Of a stretch of 64,000 nucleotides of DNA, positions 8,345-17,700 are shown piece after piece (the stretch's first letter is position 1; each line of letters begins with the position of its first letter). Source of the stretch: Pseudomonas sp. Irchel s3h17 (lineage in GTDB: Bacteria; Pseudomonadota; Gammaproteobacteria; Pseudomonadales; Pseudomonadaceae); NCBI RefSeq assembly GCF_900187505.1, contig NZ_FYDL01000001.1:1-64000 (forward strand), read 5' to 3'. The position numbers and the translations under genes were made by a program. The notes under the pieces are model-generated. The model was given only the letters and a program-made list of their open reading frames with translations, made no database searches and was not told the DNA's origin.

Positions 8345-9910
8345 ATGACCTTTATATTGCGAGTGGAGCGCGACGGAACGTTCTTTGATCTTGATCCAGG
8401 GACCCTGAATACGGGTTTCATGGAGAAGGGGGCTTATCGATTTGCAGTGGTAGAAGGTTACTCATTCTACATTGACGATATTCGCCTTGATGACTCTAGC
8501 CATCAAGGTGGGCGAGCTTGGTGCTGGTCACCTGGCTACTTTGCTGGCGAGGTCGTGGCTGAGCTTTTGAACGAGCTGGGTGAGACGGTTGCGACGTATC
8601 GTTTGGATGTGTCAGCGGACGACAAGAAACTGGGTGGAGAATCATATGCCGACATGGTTAATACGATTTTGAACTTTGATCCGTCACTTTTATTCGGCAC
8701 AGAGGAAGCCCAATTAGGGATTGGAACCCTGGGTGCATTGATCAACCCTCATCTGCAATACGCTCGTCTTCGACGGTACGGCGACCGAATGCTGGGCGCC
8801 CTTGTGCAGGTGAGTCAAAAACCACTGACATCACTGCGCACGGAACGCACAGCGGTTAGCGCTCATCAGGTCAAACGCCTGGACGTTTCCGGGGTTCGTA
8901 AGGCCCTGATGAGCCCTGCGGGTCTGGCGCTCCTGCATCAGGGAAACCCGCACAAACCGCCCCTGAACATTGTTCGGTTCGACGTTTCGACCGCTTACGA
9001 AGAGCAGGACAATCCTGCGAATCAGGCGCTTGGGCTTGTCTTGTCTGAGGTGATCAGACGATGCCGACAAGTCTGCAAGTCTCTGAAGGAAGTCGTGGCT
9101 ACAGAGTCATTCAGTGAGACCCGGTCACCGCTTAGCCCGAGATTAGCGCGACGTATTGCCTTCATTGATAGATTGCTACAAAAGCTTGAACGAATTCAAC
9201 GTACGCCGCCATTTCGCGACCTGACTCAAAGACGTCTATCAGCTGCAGGGTTAAACGCTATTTCTGCTCAGCCAATATATGCGCGGGCTTATCGGTTCGG
9301 ATGGTATGCCTTGCGCACAGGAGTATTGGGCCAGGAAAAAAGCGAGTCGCTCTGGCTTAGCCCATCATGGGAGATCTATGAGAGGTGGTGTTTCGTAATA
9401 GTGGTAAATCAGTTGAAATGCCACTACCCAGATCTCAAGTGGAAACGCCGTTCTTCCTCCATGAAGGCGGGTCGGATTCTGTGGCGTGGTGTAGGCGACG
9501 GCATCACTCTAGATGTGTGGTTCCAAGTTAGGTGTCCAGCGATTGATCGCAAGCCGTATCACGGATTTTCGAGCCTATCCAGACTACGGTTACCTGACAT
9601 CGTCGTAACAATGAGGTCACCCAAATCTCAGCGGTTCATTGTCCTAGATGCCAAGTACCGCAGCAGTCGGTTTGGAGTCTTGGATGGCATGGCATCAGCT
9701 CACCTCTATCACGACAGTTTATCTTGGGAAGGCCGCAAACCTGACGCCTCTCTGTTATTGATTCCCCGTGGAGGCGCTGTTCCGACGTTGGAAAGTGCCG
9801 AGTATCAGTTTGCGCATGGCGTAGGTGCTTTGGTGGTCAGGGATCGGCTAGGGAGCGAGGCCGTTGGCAATGAGTTGAAAAGGATCTTAACCGCTGAAAT
9901 CCAGATATGA
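8345..9910 (+). CDS. McrC-like DUF2357 protein with PD-(D/E)XK nuclease
   Basis: About 521 residues. The first two thirds match DUF2357-type proteins that partner McrB-like ATPases. The C-terminal part holds a PD-(D/E)XK nuclease signature: LPDIVVTM followed about 15 residues later by FIVLDAKYRSS (Asp, Asp-x-Lys). The ATG at 8345 lies 2 bp beyond the McrB-like stop; a TTG at 8333 would overlap. The tight junction indicates an operon and a joint complex. Role by family: the nuclease half of a type IV-like restriction system. It differs from classical McrC in its long N-terminal region. Confidence 0.85.
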   Translation: MTFILRVERDGTFFDLDPGTLNTGFMEKGAYRFAVVEGYSFYIDDIRLDDSSHQGGRAWCWSPGYFAGEVVAELLNELGETVATYRLDVSADDKKLGGESYADMVNTILNFDPSLLFGTEEAQLGIGTLGALINPHLQYARLRRYGDRMLGALVQVSQKPLTSLRTERTAVSAHQVKRLDVSGVRKALMSPAGLALLHQGNPHKPPLNIVRFDVSTAYEEQDNPANQALGLVLSEVIRRCRQVCKSLKEVVATESFSETRSPLSPRLARRIAFIDRLLQKLERIQRTPPFRDLTQRRLSAAGLNAISAQPIYARAYRFGWYALRTGVLGQEKSESLWLSPSWEIYERWCFVIVVNQLKCHYPDLKWKRRSSSMKAGRILWRGVGDGITLDVWFQVRCPAIDRKPYHGFSSLSRLRLPDIVVTMRSPKSQRFIVLDAKYRSSRFGVLDGMASAHLYHDSLSWEGRKPDASLLLIPRGGAVPTLESAEYQFAHGVGALVVRDRLGSEAVGNELKRILTAEIQI

Positions 9911-9911
9911 A

Positions 9912-10155
9912 TTACAGGCAAGCAGGGGAGCTCCAGCATCGAAATTCGATAGCCAATGGAGCGTCGTTTGTGCCTGACAACCGTCGCTTCTCAGGGATGG
10001 CGTAACTATCCAGTAAAGCCAGAATCGCCTCAAAGTGGCAGCCCAAGATGGCATCATCAATATTCAGGTCTCGGCTTTTCGCATAGGTATAGAAAGTCTG
10101 GATCGCCCGCAGATGCGCCGCCGTAGTGTTGTACGCGGGTATCCGAATCCGCGTA
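9912..10155 (-). pseudogene. Tyrosine recombinase N-terminal remnant
   Basis: The minus-strand translation of this stretch reads NTTAAHLRAIQTFYTYAKSR and continues with DDAILGCHFEAILALLDSYA, the pattern of the SAM-like core-binding domain of phage-type integrases. There is no start codon upstream in frame and a stop ends it after about 80 residues, so only a fragment remains. It lies between the restriction pair and the Tn7-like operon. Confidence 0.45.
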
Positions 10156-10430
10156 CCAGCAACCTATTAGATGAGCTCAAGCTGTTCGTATTGAACAGCC
10201 ACCATCACCATCAGGCATTTTCGCACCGAGAAGAATTCATTCGTGAATTCGTGATCTTGGCGTCTTGGTGGCACACCCATCAAGAAGCGTACATTGAACG
10301 GCACTTCGTCTATATGAATATCCGAATTTACTGCGACATGATCAATGTTGCGGCTCCAAGTTGGACGCTTGTGAGGAGGCGGTTGTGCAAGTTAGAGAAG
10401 TTGAACAGCAACCGTAAAGCTAGGAGATGA
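10156..10430 (+). pseudogene. Possible remnant of a gene upstream of tnsB (TnsA position)
   Basis: An open frame of about 90 residues ends four bases before the tnsB start, with an AGGAG site inside its last codons. In Tn7-like operons this place is held by tnsA. The visible residues (for example EEFIREFVILASWWHTHQEA) do not show the TnsA nuclease motifs, and the upstream part is antisense to an integrase remnant. It could be the tail of a degraded tnsA or simply a leader. No function is assigned. Confidence 0.25.
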
Positions 10431-10434
10431 TGAA

Positions 10435-12474
10435 ATGAGCCAGGAAAATGAAAAAAAAGGGGTGAGCCAGAAGAATGCAAAGAATGAGTTCGCCCAGTCG
10501 AGTCCAGAGGATGACAGGGCTCAACCAAGTTCAAATGGTGAGATGCCCCAGTCAAGCTCAAAGAGCCCGCCGCCTGGATTGAGTGATCAGCACAAAAAAG
10601 AGCTGGCCATATTCGTGGAAGATCGATTTGAAGTTGATGACGTCGTGCTGTTGAAGGACGATCCAGATCACAGCTACCGAATTGTCGGTCTTGGGAACGA
10701 TGCTGATGTATACGTGGTGGAATCCGACGATCACACACTCAGAAGCGTCCTCAAAGAAGAACTGTTTGGCTTCACTCCCGATGACATCCGGGTGTTGCAT
10801 GAGAAGCTCTCCGCGAGAAAGCTAGAGGCTGAGACTCAACCCTTGCCAGAGAGCGTTGTGTGCGCCGAAACCTATACTTGGGAGCAGCAAGAGGAAGCGC
10901 AGCGCCGTGAGAAAATACTGCTGAACTTCGAATCCAAGGTGATCAAGACCAAAGAAGAAGCAATGGAAAAAATGGGGTTAAAATCCACTGCCTTTGGCGA
11001 TGTGAAACGCGCTTATGCGAAAGATCCGAGGTGGCAATCTCTCGTGCCCAAGCAGCCAGGTAGGGGCGTGGGCGAGAATGATCGTGATCCAGAGGTCGTT
11101 GATCTCTACATGAGGGCGTTTGATCTGACGTATAGGAACGATGGCGCAACAGCAGTGGCTATCTACCCTGTATTTGAGGAGCTTTGCCGGGATGCCGGTA
11201 AGCAACCCTTCTCCAGATCCACCGCCGTTCGGGTTTTCAATGAAATCGATCCAAGGTTGCGCGATCTGAGGAAATGGGGCAGTGACTACGTTTCAAAAAA
11301 GTATGGCGCTTACCCCAGCGACTTCGAGCCAAACGGGCCGCTCTCACGTGTGCAGATTGATGGCACGACCGGGAGCATCATGCTTATCGATGACGAAACG
11401 GGAAGGCTATTGGGACGTCCTTACCTGACTGTGGTGATCGATGACTATAGCGGTGCATTTCTAGCCGTTGACATCTCCTTCTGCCCACCCTCCCGAGCGA
11501 CGACCGCGGCCGCCATGTATCAAGCGCTGATGAATAAACGAAGTTTGCTGTCTGCGCTCGGCATGAACGAAGAAGCATGGCCAGTATATGGTTGGCCAAG
11601 TAGCATTTTGGTCGACAAAGGATCTGAATACGATAACCATTATCTTCGGGCCACCTGTGACAAGTTTGGGGTTGATTATGAGTATCGTAATAGGGTTCAG
11701 CAAGGAGGCGAAGCAGAAGATGGAGTGAAGCTGTTGGATACCTTATTTGTGCAAAGTTTGGAGGGAAGCACAGGGGCACGCCCAAGAGGAGACGCTGATT
11801 TTAATCCAGAGGCGAAGGCGGTATATAACCTTAGACGGTTCACTCAGATGTTGTACGGTGAAGTTATTCGCCTGAACAATACCGTGCGTGAGATCGATCG
11901 ACTGACCCCCATCCAGCGATGGGAAAATGGCTTGAAACGTCTCGGCATACAGCGTCCGCCTGCATTGAGCGCCAAGAAAGCTGAAGCATTTATGATCAAC
12001 ATGCTCCCAGGCGGCCGCGTGCAGGTGAGGCCAGAGGGCATTAAATATAAAGGGGTCGTCTATAATCACGGGCCAACACGGGCGCTCATAAATCGACACA
12101 AGAGCGTTTCGGTGCGTCGCAATCCATTGAACCTGCACCAGCTGTATGTATTGTACAACGGACTCTGGCACACCGTTAGAGCCCTCAAGTCCGGTAGGGT
12201 ACCCCGTACCCATATCGAACAGCAGGCAATGCGGCGCTCTAGAATGCTTGCTGGCAGCATGACTCCACATGGCGTGGAAGCCCATCAAATAGTCCGCAAG
12301 CTTATTATCACTAGCAGGAAAGAGGGCAAGAAGTGTTTGAGGGCGAAAGCTTCAGTGGAGCAAGCCCAGAGGATGGGTCTCATCCCGGCTGACACACTCG
12401 AACCTGCCACCAAACCGGTAGAGACCAATCAGTTTGCCAACGTTGCCCCCTTCAAGGTGGAGGAACGGTCATGA
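10435..12474 (+). CDS. tnsB: TnsB-like DDE transposase of a Tn7-like element
   Basis: A 679-residue transposase of the Mu/TnsB family. An acidic, Gln/Ser-rich N-terminal tail (1-50) precedes DNA-binding regions. The RNase H-fold core starts near residue 300: LSRVQIDGTTGSIMLIDD (first Asp), then SILVDKGSEYDN (second Asp) and GGEAEDGVKLLD (likely Glu). A mu-C-type domain follows (PGGRVQVRPEGIKYKGVVYN). It catalyses 3'-end cleavage and strand transfer. Its stop overlaps the tnsC start by 4 bp (ATGA), showing translational coupling. Confidence 0.92.
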   Translation: MSQENEKKGVSQKNAKNEFAQSSPEDDRAQPSSNGEMPQSSSKSPPPGLSDQHKKELAIFVEDRFEVDDVVLLKDDPDHSYRIVGLGNDADVYVVESDDHTLRSVLKEELFGFTPDDIRVLHEKLSARKLEAETQPLPESVVCAETYTWEQQEEAQRREKILLNFESKVIKTKEEAMEKMGLKSTAFGDVKRAYAKDPRWQSLVPKQPGRGVGENDRDPEVVDLYMRAFDLTYRNDGATAVAIYPVFEELCRDAGKQPFSRSTAVRVFNEIDPRLRDLRKWGSDYVSKKYGAYPSDFEPNGPLSRVQIDGTTGSIMLIDDETGRLLGRPYLTVVIDDYSGAFLAVDISFCPPSRATTAAAMYQALMNKRSLLSALGMNEEAWPVYGWPSSILVDKGSEYDNHYLRATCDKFGVDYEYRNRVQQGGEAEDGVKLLDTLFVQSLEGSTGARPRGDADFNPEAKAVYNLRRFTQMLYGEVIRLNNTVREIDRLTPIQRWENGLKRLGIQRPPALSAKKAEAFMINMLPGGRVQVRPEGIKYKGVVYNHGPTRALINRHKSVSVRRNPLNLHQLYVLYNGLWHTVRALKSGRVPRTHIEQQAMRRSRMLAGSMTPHGVEAHQIVRKLIITSRKEGKKCLRAKASVEQAQRMGLIPADTLEPATKPVETNQFANVAPFKVEERS

Positions 12475-13403
12475 TTGAGCTCACTCCTGAAACACTCGCG
12501 CTCTTGCATCTGCCTGCTGAGGAGCGTGCGTTGGCATGCATGCGTGAGATCTGGATTGATTATCCGGCGGCGACCAGAGCTATGGATCTGGCTATGGAGC
12601 TCGTAAAACTTCCACGCCGCACCTACAACCCTGGAATGCTGATCACAGGCGCAATTGGCGCCGGTAAGTCGACGATGGTGCAGCGATGGGCTGACCAGAG
12701 CTGGGAACCAAACAGTGAATGGAAACGGAAAATCGTTTATGTCGACATGTCTGAGAATACCAATGAGCTTAACGTGCAGAAACGGGTTATCGAAGAAATA
12801 GGTATCCGGTGTGATCGCCCCTATATCCGTATCGCCACGGAGGCATGGCGTGCCATCAAGGACTTTAATATTGGCGCGCTGGTTGTCGATGAGTTTGGCG
12901 AAACAGAGGAAACCAGTATCGGTCGAATCTGGAAGAAGAACTTGCTGTCAGCGCGTGGTTTAGCTGGGCGACGGTGGTTGGTGAACCTCATCCTTGTTGG
13001 AACAGATGCGTTTTCTGACACTGTTATGGGAAATGAACATCTCAGATCGCGTTTCGCCAACCGTAGGCAATCTATGAAATCTTGGTTGTTAAATGCGGAT
13101 CTCGCAGGCCTCATCGCTGCGTATGAGTCGTGCATGCCCATGAAGCAACACTCAGCAGTCACCACAGATTCCTTCCTTAGCGCGTTGCTTCAGCACAGCC
13201 TCGCGCCACCTGAAGGTAGTGACGCGGCAGTCGCTTCGTTGCGCCTGATTATCGATTTGTTTGCTGAGGCACACCGGTATGCGTTGCTGCATGGTCAGGA
13301 GTACGTGGACGAAAATACTCTGCGCGACACCCACTCCTACATGAGCAATTCGATGCCAACAGTTGAGTGGGGATCGCTCAAGGTTCTGGTCGATAGCGAG
13401 TGA
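12471..13403 (+). CDS. tnsC: TnsC-like AAA+ transposition regulator
   Basis: A 310-residue AAA+ ATPase of the TnsC/TniB type. Walker A is GAIGAGKST (about residues 61-70) and Walker B is IGALVVDEFGE (about 137-147). Family members polymerise on DNA, read the TniQ/TnsD mark and activate TnsB. It overlaps tnsB by 4 bp and is followed by a second, degenerate ATPase and by tniQ. Both motifs look intact, so it should be active. Confidence 0.9.
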   Translation: MIELTPETLALLHLPAEERALACMREIWIDYPAATRAMDLAMELVKLPRRTYNPGMLITGAIGAGKSTMVQRWADQSWEPNSEWKRKIVYVDMSENTNELNVQKRVIEEIGIRCDRPYIRIATEAWRAIKDFNIGALVVDEFGETEETSIGRIWKKNLLSARGLAGRRWLVNLILVGTDAFSDTVMGNEHLRSRFANRRQSMKSWLLNADLAGLIAAYESCMPMKQHSAVTTDSFLSALLQHSLAPPEGSDAAVASLRLIIDLFAEAHRYALLHGQEYVDENTLRDTHSYMSNSMPTVEWGSLKVLVDSE

Positions 13404-13472
13404 GGCCGAAGACTCATAAACGCATTTTGTGACCGGAGCAATGAACCATTACGTGCGGGCAAGGTGTCAGCC

Positions 13473-14225
13473 ATGGCCAGTCTTGATGAAGCGCCTTCAA
13501 TTGATTTCTCTTGTACACCTGCTTTTCTGCAGCCTGCCCATGACCGTTGGCTCAGGAGTAGCGGAAATGAACGTGCTGTCATTAGATGCTTGGAAATGTT
13601 GTTGTCAGAATGCGAGCCGAGGGTAATCCTGATCGCTGGCGAACATAGCTCGGGATTGAGTTCAGTCGTCTATGAGATCGAGCGTAGATTGAGCCGAAGC
13701 AAAGGCCGGGCACTTGCCCTTTATGAAGATGACGACAGTGATCCGCGCTTCGTTCTGCAAGGTGTCGTCGAAGCGCTGCAGATGCCCAACAGGATCCGCA
13801 AAGACGCCAATCAGAAGATGCCCGCAGTTTTTGAGAGCGTGCTAGCCCTACGCGGTTATCGGTATTTCTTGATTCATGATGCTGGTAGATTTCTGATGTT
13901 CACCCCTCCTATTACTCGGGGTACATGTGCTTCGCTGACATACCTCTTGTCGTTACCTATGCGTGCGAAGCTTGTGATTGCCGCGACACATAACTATGTA
14001 AATAAGTATCTCCAGCTTCTGGAAGCATTGAACCCTGAGTGCCTGAGATTGGCCCCAATGACTAATGACAAACGTTACGCTGCTTTCGTGCAGGGTCTCG
14101 TGCAGCAAAATCTTTCAGCCCGGAGCACCTTTGCCCCTGATGTTAATGCGATTCATCACAAGACCCGCGGACTGGTAGGCGAGACGGCAGTCGAGGTATT
14201 TCAGCAATGCCAGGTGTGCGCTTGA
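13473..14225 (+). CDS. Second TnsC/TniB-like protein with degenerate ATPase motifs
   Basis: About 250 residues, between tnsC and tniQ. The fold pattern resembles TnsC/TniB: VILIAGEHSSGLSSVVYEIE sits where Walker A should be, but Lys is missing (GLSS instead of GKS/T). FLIHDAGRFLMF sits where Walker B should be, with only part of the acidic pair. It may be an adaptor or a target-selection factor. Such a third gene is known in the Tn6022-like branch of Tn7-like elements, where its role is unclear. The ATG at 13473 has AAGG upstream. The family placement is an inference from position and motif remnants. Confidence 0.6.
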   Translation: MASLDEAPSIDFSCTPAFLQPAHDRWLRSSGNERAVIRCLEMLLSECEPRVILIAGEHSSGLSSVVYEIERRLSRSKGRALALYEDDDSDPRFVLQGVVEALQMPNRIRKDANQKMPAVFESVLALRGYRYFLIHDAGRFLMFTPPITRGTCASLTYLLSLPMRAKLVIAATHNYVNKYLQLLEALNPECLRLAPMTNDKRYAAFVQGLVQQNLSARSTFAPDVNAIHHKTRGLVGETAVEVFQQCQVCA

Positions 14226-14262
14226 GTTCGTGTAGTTAATCTTGTTAATAATGGTGAATGAC

Positions 14263-15288
14263 ATGCCAATATGCTCAAGACTGCTCAGCCCGGTTTACGA
14301 CGAAACGCTTTCGTCTTGGATCGCACGACTGGTTCTGGGCAGATTTGTAGACCGAGCTCCTATCCAGGCGCACATCAAAGCTCACCTCCTTGGAATGTCT
14401 GGTGACATTGATGCTTTGGTAGTAAGCGAGAGTTTTACTCAACAGTTTGATGCTTTTTTCAGTGTCCGTAGTGCTTCTGTGTTCCGACTGCCAGAAATGC
14501 CGTTACTGATGTTTGATTCAAGTACAGTTTATTGCCCCGAGTGCCTCTGCGGCGATGTGGCAAGCAATCACGCACCTGCGTGGCGTCGCTCTTGGCGCGT
14601 CCAAGGTGCAGCTGTTTGCTTCCTGCATGAATCGCCGGTGTTGTTGAGAAGGGTGAAGGAGACCCGCTTGAATTACGTAAACAAAGCATGGGTTGCATTT
14701 GAAGAATATGTCGGCAGTCCCGCTATGAGGTTACAGGTCAACTTCGCATTGTCCAGTTCGAGTTCACACGTCGCTCTCGCGGAAAATCGTTTTCTGCTGC
14801 GTTTGACTGTACGGTCGCAGCAATGGCTCAATGTTCAGGTTAGACGCGGAAACATATCTGAACTGAGCTTCAGTTCTGCGAGATTCTTGATGTATCTATG
14901 GCTTTGGCGCGATGCCGGCGGGGGGGTGGTATCCGGATTCGCCAGCCAGTATTTCCGCCCCTTATCCGGACGGAGGTTTACGAGGTATCGCAGCGAAGTC
15001 CTTGGGGTTGATGCTGTATTCGATGAGGCAGAACCCATTCATTTATGTGTAGCGTATTGGCTGCTCGGTATTGCCTATGGGGTGATTTCAAAGCATGAGG
15101 CTGAGTTGATACAAGCGATGACTCGCTCGACCACCTGGTTTTTTCCTGTTGATCGTGCGGAAATTGCAGAGTGTGGGCGAGCAGCGTTGGGCAAGGAGGC
15201 CGTCATGGTTGCAAGGAAAGAGGCTAGTGAGCAGCTCTCCGCCCTCGAGCTTGAACAAATCGCTTGGGCGATCGGAAACCCTACTTGA
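14263..15288 (+). CDS. tniQ: TniQ-family target-selection protein
   Basis: About 341 residues. The N-terminus has the TniQ pattern: LSPVYDETLSSWIARL, followed by a zinc-binding region (YCPECLCGDVASNHAPAWRR, then CFLHES). TniQ/TnsD proteins bind the target site and recruit TnsC. The C-terminal half does not show the long helix-turn-helix array of TnsD, so the attachment site cannot be read from it. It closes the tnsB-tnsC-orf3-tniQ operon. An upstream TTG or ATG (14242, 14251) is possible. Confidence 0.85.
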   Translation: MPICSRLLSPVYDETLSSWIARLVLGRFVDRAPIQAHIKAHLLGMSGDIDALVVSESFTQQFDAFFSVRSASVFRLPEMPLLMFDSSTVYCPECLCGDVASNHAPAWRRSWRVQGAAVCFLHESPVLLRRVKETRLNYVNKAWVAFEEYVGSPAMRLQVNFALSSSSSHVALAENRFLLRLTVRSQQWLNVQVRRGNISELSFSSARFLMYLWLWRDAGGGVVSGFASQYFRPLSGRRFTRYRSEVLGVDAVFDEAEPIHLCVAYWLLGIAYGVISKHEAELIQAMTRSTTWFFPVDRAEIAECGRAALGKEAVMVARKEASEQLSALELEQIAWAIGNPT

Positions 15289-15540
15289 CCCTGACACTCA
15301 CCTGCGTCTCCCCACAGTCTCCTTGCTAAGCTATTCAGGCTTGAGTCAGAGAGCTTGATCTGGCCTCCGGTAGTTGTTCGTCAGCAGGAAGGCCGGTTCT
15401 TTGTTCCGCAGGATTCATTGAGAAATCTAGTCGAACACGTAACGCCTGGTTGTGAAGGTGCGGCTTTCAAAGGTTCAGCCTGTAGTGTTTACCTGAGAAA
15501 GCTCTGCAGACTTTTGTTGTGCAAGTGACAATTTGAAAGC
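15289..15540 (+). other. Coding-like remnant between tniQ and the IS21 element
   Basis: No complete gene is visible. From about 15320 one frame reads without stops (LFRLESESLIWPPVVVRQQE onward to about 15525) and looks like the tail of a disrupted protein, but it has no recognisable start or family. The end of the Tn7-like transposon could lie here; short TnsB-type repeats were not recognised by eye. Confidence 0.3.
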
Positions 15541-15672
15541 GCGCTGTGTTGGTGTTTAGCACGCTGACTGCGCATTCCACGCCATCTGGCCACCCAGTCC
15601 ACCAACATCCGGCCACCCGTTCCACGCTCATCCGGCCAGGCAGTCGGAGCGCAGCGACGCAGGTTTGCATTG

Positions 15673-16428
15673 TTAGTCTGAAGTCCCTAGTGCCGTCAAT
15701 TTCGTTGCGCGCCTGCGCATCGATTCGCCCTTGAGTTCGATGCGGTAAGCGTTGTGCACCAGACGGTCGAGGATCGCATCGCCCAAGGTTGGATCGCCGA
15801 TCAGCGCATGCCATTTGTCCACCGGCATCTGGCTGGTGACCAGCGTCGAGCGGTTCCCGTAACGGTCGTCCAGCAGTTCCAGCATGTCGCGCCGTTGCGC
15901 AGCGGTAAATGGCGCCAGGCCCCAGTCGTCCAGGATCAGCAGGTCGGTCTTGGCGTAGCCGGCCATTAGTTTCGCGAAGCGGCCATCGCCGTGGGCCAGG
16001 CCAAGCTCTTCCATCAAGCGCGGCAGGCGCAGGTAGCGCACGCTGTAACCGTCGCGGCAGGCTTTGTGGGCCAGCGCGCAGGCGAGCCAGGTTTTGCCTA
16101 CGCCAGTGGGGCCGCCGATGATCAGGTTCAGGCCGTCGCGCAGCCACTGGCCGCTGCCCAGTTGCAGGATCAGAGACTTGTCCAGGCCACGCGGGCTGCG
16201 ATAATCGATGTCTTCCAGGCAGGCGTTGTGGCGCAGTCGGGCAGCTTTGAGGCGAGTCGTTAGGCGGGCGTTTTCGCGCTCGGTCAGCTCGCGATCCACC
16301 ATCAGGCCGAGGCGTTCGTCGAAGCTGAGATCGTTGATGTCGGGCGTGGCGTGTTGCTCGCTCAGTGCCTTGATCATGCCGTGCAGCCTAAGGGTTTGCA
16401 GCTTGTCGAGTGTTGGATTGGGCAGCAT
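15673..16428 (-). CDS. istB: IS21 transposition helper ATPase IstB
   Basis: A 251-residue DnaC-like AAA+ protein. Walker A is IIGGPTGVGKTWLA, Walker B is TDLLILDDWGLAPF, and the sensor region is LVTSQMPVDKWH. The length and motif spacing fit IstB. It activates IstA by assembling on target DNA. Here its partner is truncated, so it is probably idle. Confidence 0.95.
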   Translation of the reverse strand: MLPNPTLDKLQTLRLHGMIKALSEQHATPDINDLSFDERLGLMVDRELTERENARLTTRLKAARLRHNACLEDIDYRSPRGLDKSLILQLGSGQWLRDGLNLIIGGPTGVGKTWLACALAHKACRDGYSVRYLRLPRLMEELGLAHGDGRFAKLMAGYAKTDLLILDDWGLAPFTAAQRRDMLELLDDRYGNRSTLVTSQMPVDKWHALIGDPTLGDAILDRLVHNAYRIELKGESMRRRATKLTALGTSD

Positions 16429-16448
16429 GTTCGTACTCCTTTTTCAGG

Positions 16449-16952
16449 TCAGTGGTAGTAGCCAGGGCCGCGCAGGTTGATGTGCTCGTCGGGTAGTAAC
16501 GGCAGGTTTTGCTGGGCCAGTGGCAGCCGTTCCAGTCCTTGGCGCAGGATCGATTCGAGGCTTTTATAACTGCATGCGCCCAGCGCCAGCGCACGCTGGC
16601 AAGCGGCTTCCAGCCGCTCTTCGCCGTGCTGTTTGCTCAGACGCAGGATGCCTAGGCAGGCGCGGAAGCCGTGCTGCGGATGGATTCGGCGTTCAAGGAT
16701 GTAGGCGATGACGCCAGCGGTGTTCGGCCCGGTCTGCTCGGCCCAGCGGATCAGTCGCTGCGGCGTCCACTCGGCATGTTCGCGATGGCTCTTGGGCATG
16801 TGCTCGGTCTGAGTGGTGTGGCGGCCTTTGTGCGGCGAGCGACGATGGCTGGCCACGCGCTGGTTGGCATGGAAGCACTCCACCGTCTGCGCGGTCAGCC
16901 TCACTTCGAGCTGATGCTTCACCAGTTGGTACGGCACCGAGTAGTAAATCAC
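16449..16952 (-). pseudogene. istA: IS21 transposase IstA, C-terminal fragment
   Basis: The fragment covers about the last 165 residues of IstA (YYSVPYQLVKHQLEVRL, VECFHANQRVASH, HMPKSHREHAEWTPQRLIRW). The N-terminal DNA-binding domain and the DDE catalytic core are missing. The break point at about 16953 joins a different gene, so a deletion or recombination event removed the rest. Confidence 0.92.
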
Positions 16953-16953
16953 A

Positions 16954-17248
16954 GGCGGCGTACGTCTGGCTCACTGGAGAACTGGACAAGCCCTTCGCCG
17001 GTAAAACTATTGTCGTCACGCACCATGCTCCTACGTCGGAATACGTGAGTCAGGCTTTTCCTGCGCACCTCATTGCCGCGTACGCAAACAATTGGCCTGA
17101 GCTTCTGGAGAAGGCCGATCTTTGGATTTATGGACATACCCACATCGCTGCGGATTTCGTTAAACGAGGATGCCGAGTAGTGTCAAATCCTCGCGGATAC
17201 CCGACCGAAGAGACCGGTTTCGATCAGAGTTTTTTGCTCGAGATTTGA
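16954..17248 (+). pseudogene. Metallophosphoesterase, C-terminal remnant
   Basis: From the IS21 junction the plus strand reads AYVWLTGELDKPFAGKTIVV, then THHAP and later DLWIYGHTHIAADF, followed by a stop at 17248. THHAP and GHTH are metal-binding motifs of calcineurin-like phosphoesterases. The N-terminal motifs (DxH, GDxxD, GNHE) are missing because the IS21 junction removed them. It is a dead gene half. Confidence 0.85.
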
Positions 17249-17513
17249 TGCGCGGCATTCAGCGATAAACCTCAGCAATTTGAGTTTTTCCCTACGTTCT
17301 AGCGCTGGGATGACTTCCATTCGTGCGATCTAAACCTAAATCGATCGAGAAATTCACATGGTTACGTTAGAAGAGATTTCCCAGCTCCTTTACGGCGCAG
17401 GGGAGGAGATGCTCGGCTGACGTAGTTTTCTTGAGTTGCTTCGGTCGGGTGAACGCCTCGAATCTGATCCACGACTGAATTCTTGATCTCAACGGATGTG
17501 GAGACGTGACCGC

Positions 17514-17700
17514 ATGCCAGATGAAGAGCGCTGGACGATTACTCGAGCAACGAGCAATTTCGATGAGTTGCTCGAGAAGGTAATCACGACTCGTAAACCG
17601 GTTCTCATCAGGGGGGGGAACGCAGGACTGCGGTGCTCCTTTCAATGATGGAATGGGAGTCGATTCAGGCCAAAACTCATTTCTCGAGCTCCTTCAGACC
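17514..17700 (+). pseudogene. Phd/YefM-like antitoxin with a frameshift
   Basis: The frame starting at 17514 reads WTITRATSNFDELLEKVITT and then KPVLIRGG, the typical N-terminus of Phd/YefM antitoxins. It breaks at a run of eight G (17611-17618). With one more G the frame continues as ERRTAVLLSMMEWESIQ, the expected strand and helix of the family. A one-base loss in the G-run is the simplest explanation. No toxin gene follows. Confidence 0.5.

Larger units (their letters stand above)
15541..16953 (-). mobile_element. Partial IS21-family insertion sequence
   Basis: The element retains istB, the 3' third of istA and one end. The end carries three similar units, CATCTGGCCACCC (15584), CATCCGGCCACCC (15606) and CATCCGGCCAGGC (15629), the multiple terminal repeats typical of IS21. 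The other end and most of istA are gone; the sequence switches at about 16953 to a metallophosphoesterase frame. The element cannot move on its own. Confidence 0.85.

Noticed and set aside
10035..10430. 131-codon open frame as a complete tnsA
   Set aside because: Its first third is antisense to an integrase remnant and no TnsA catalytic motif is visible, so at most the tail could be a tnsA relic.
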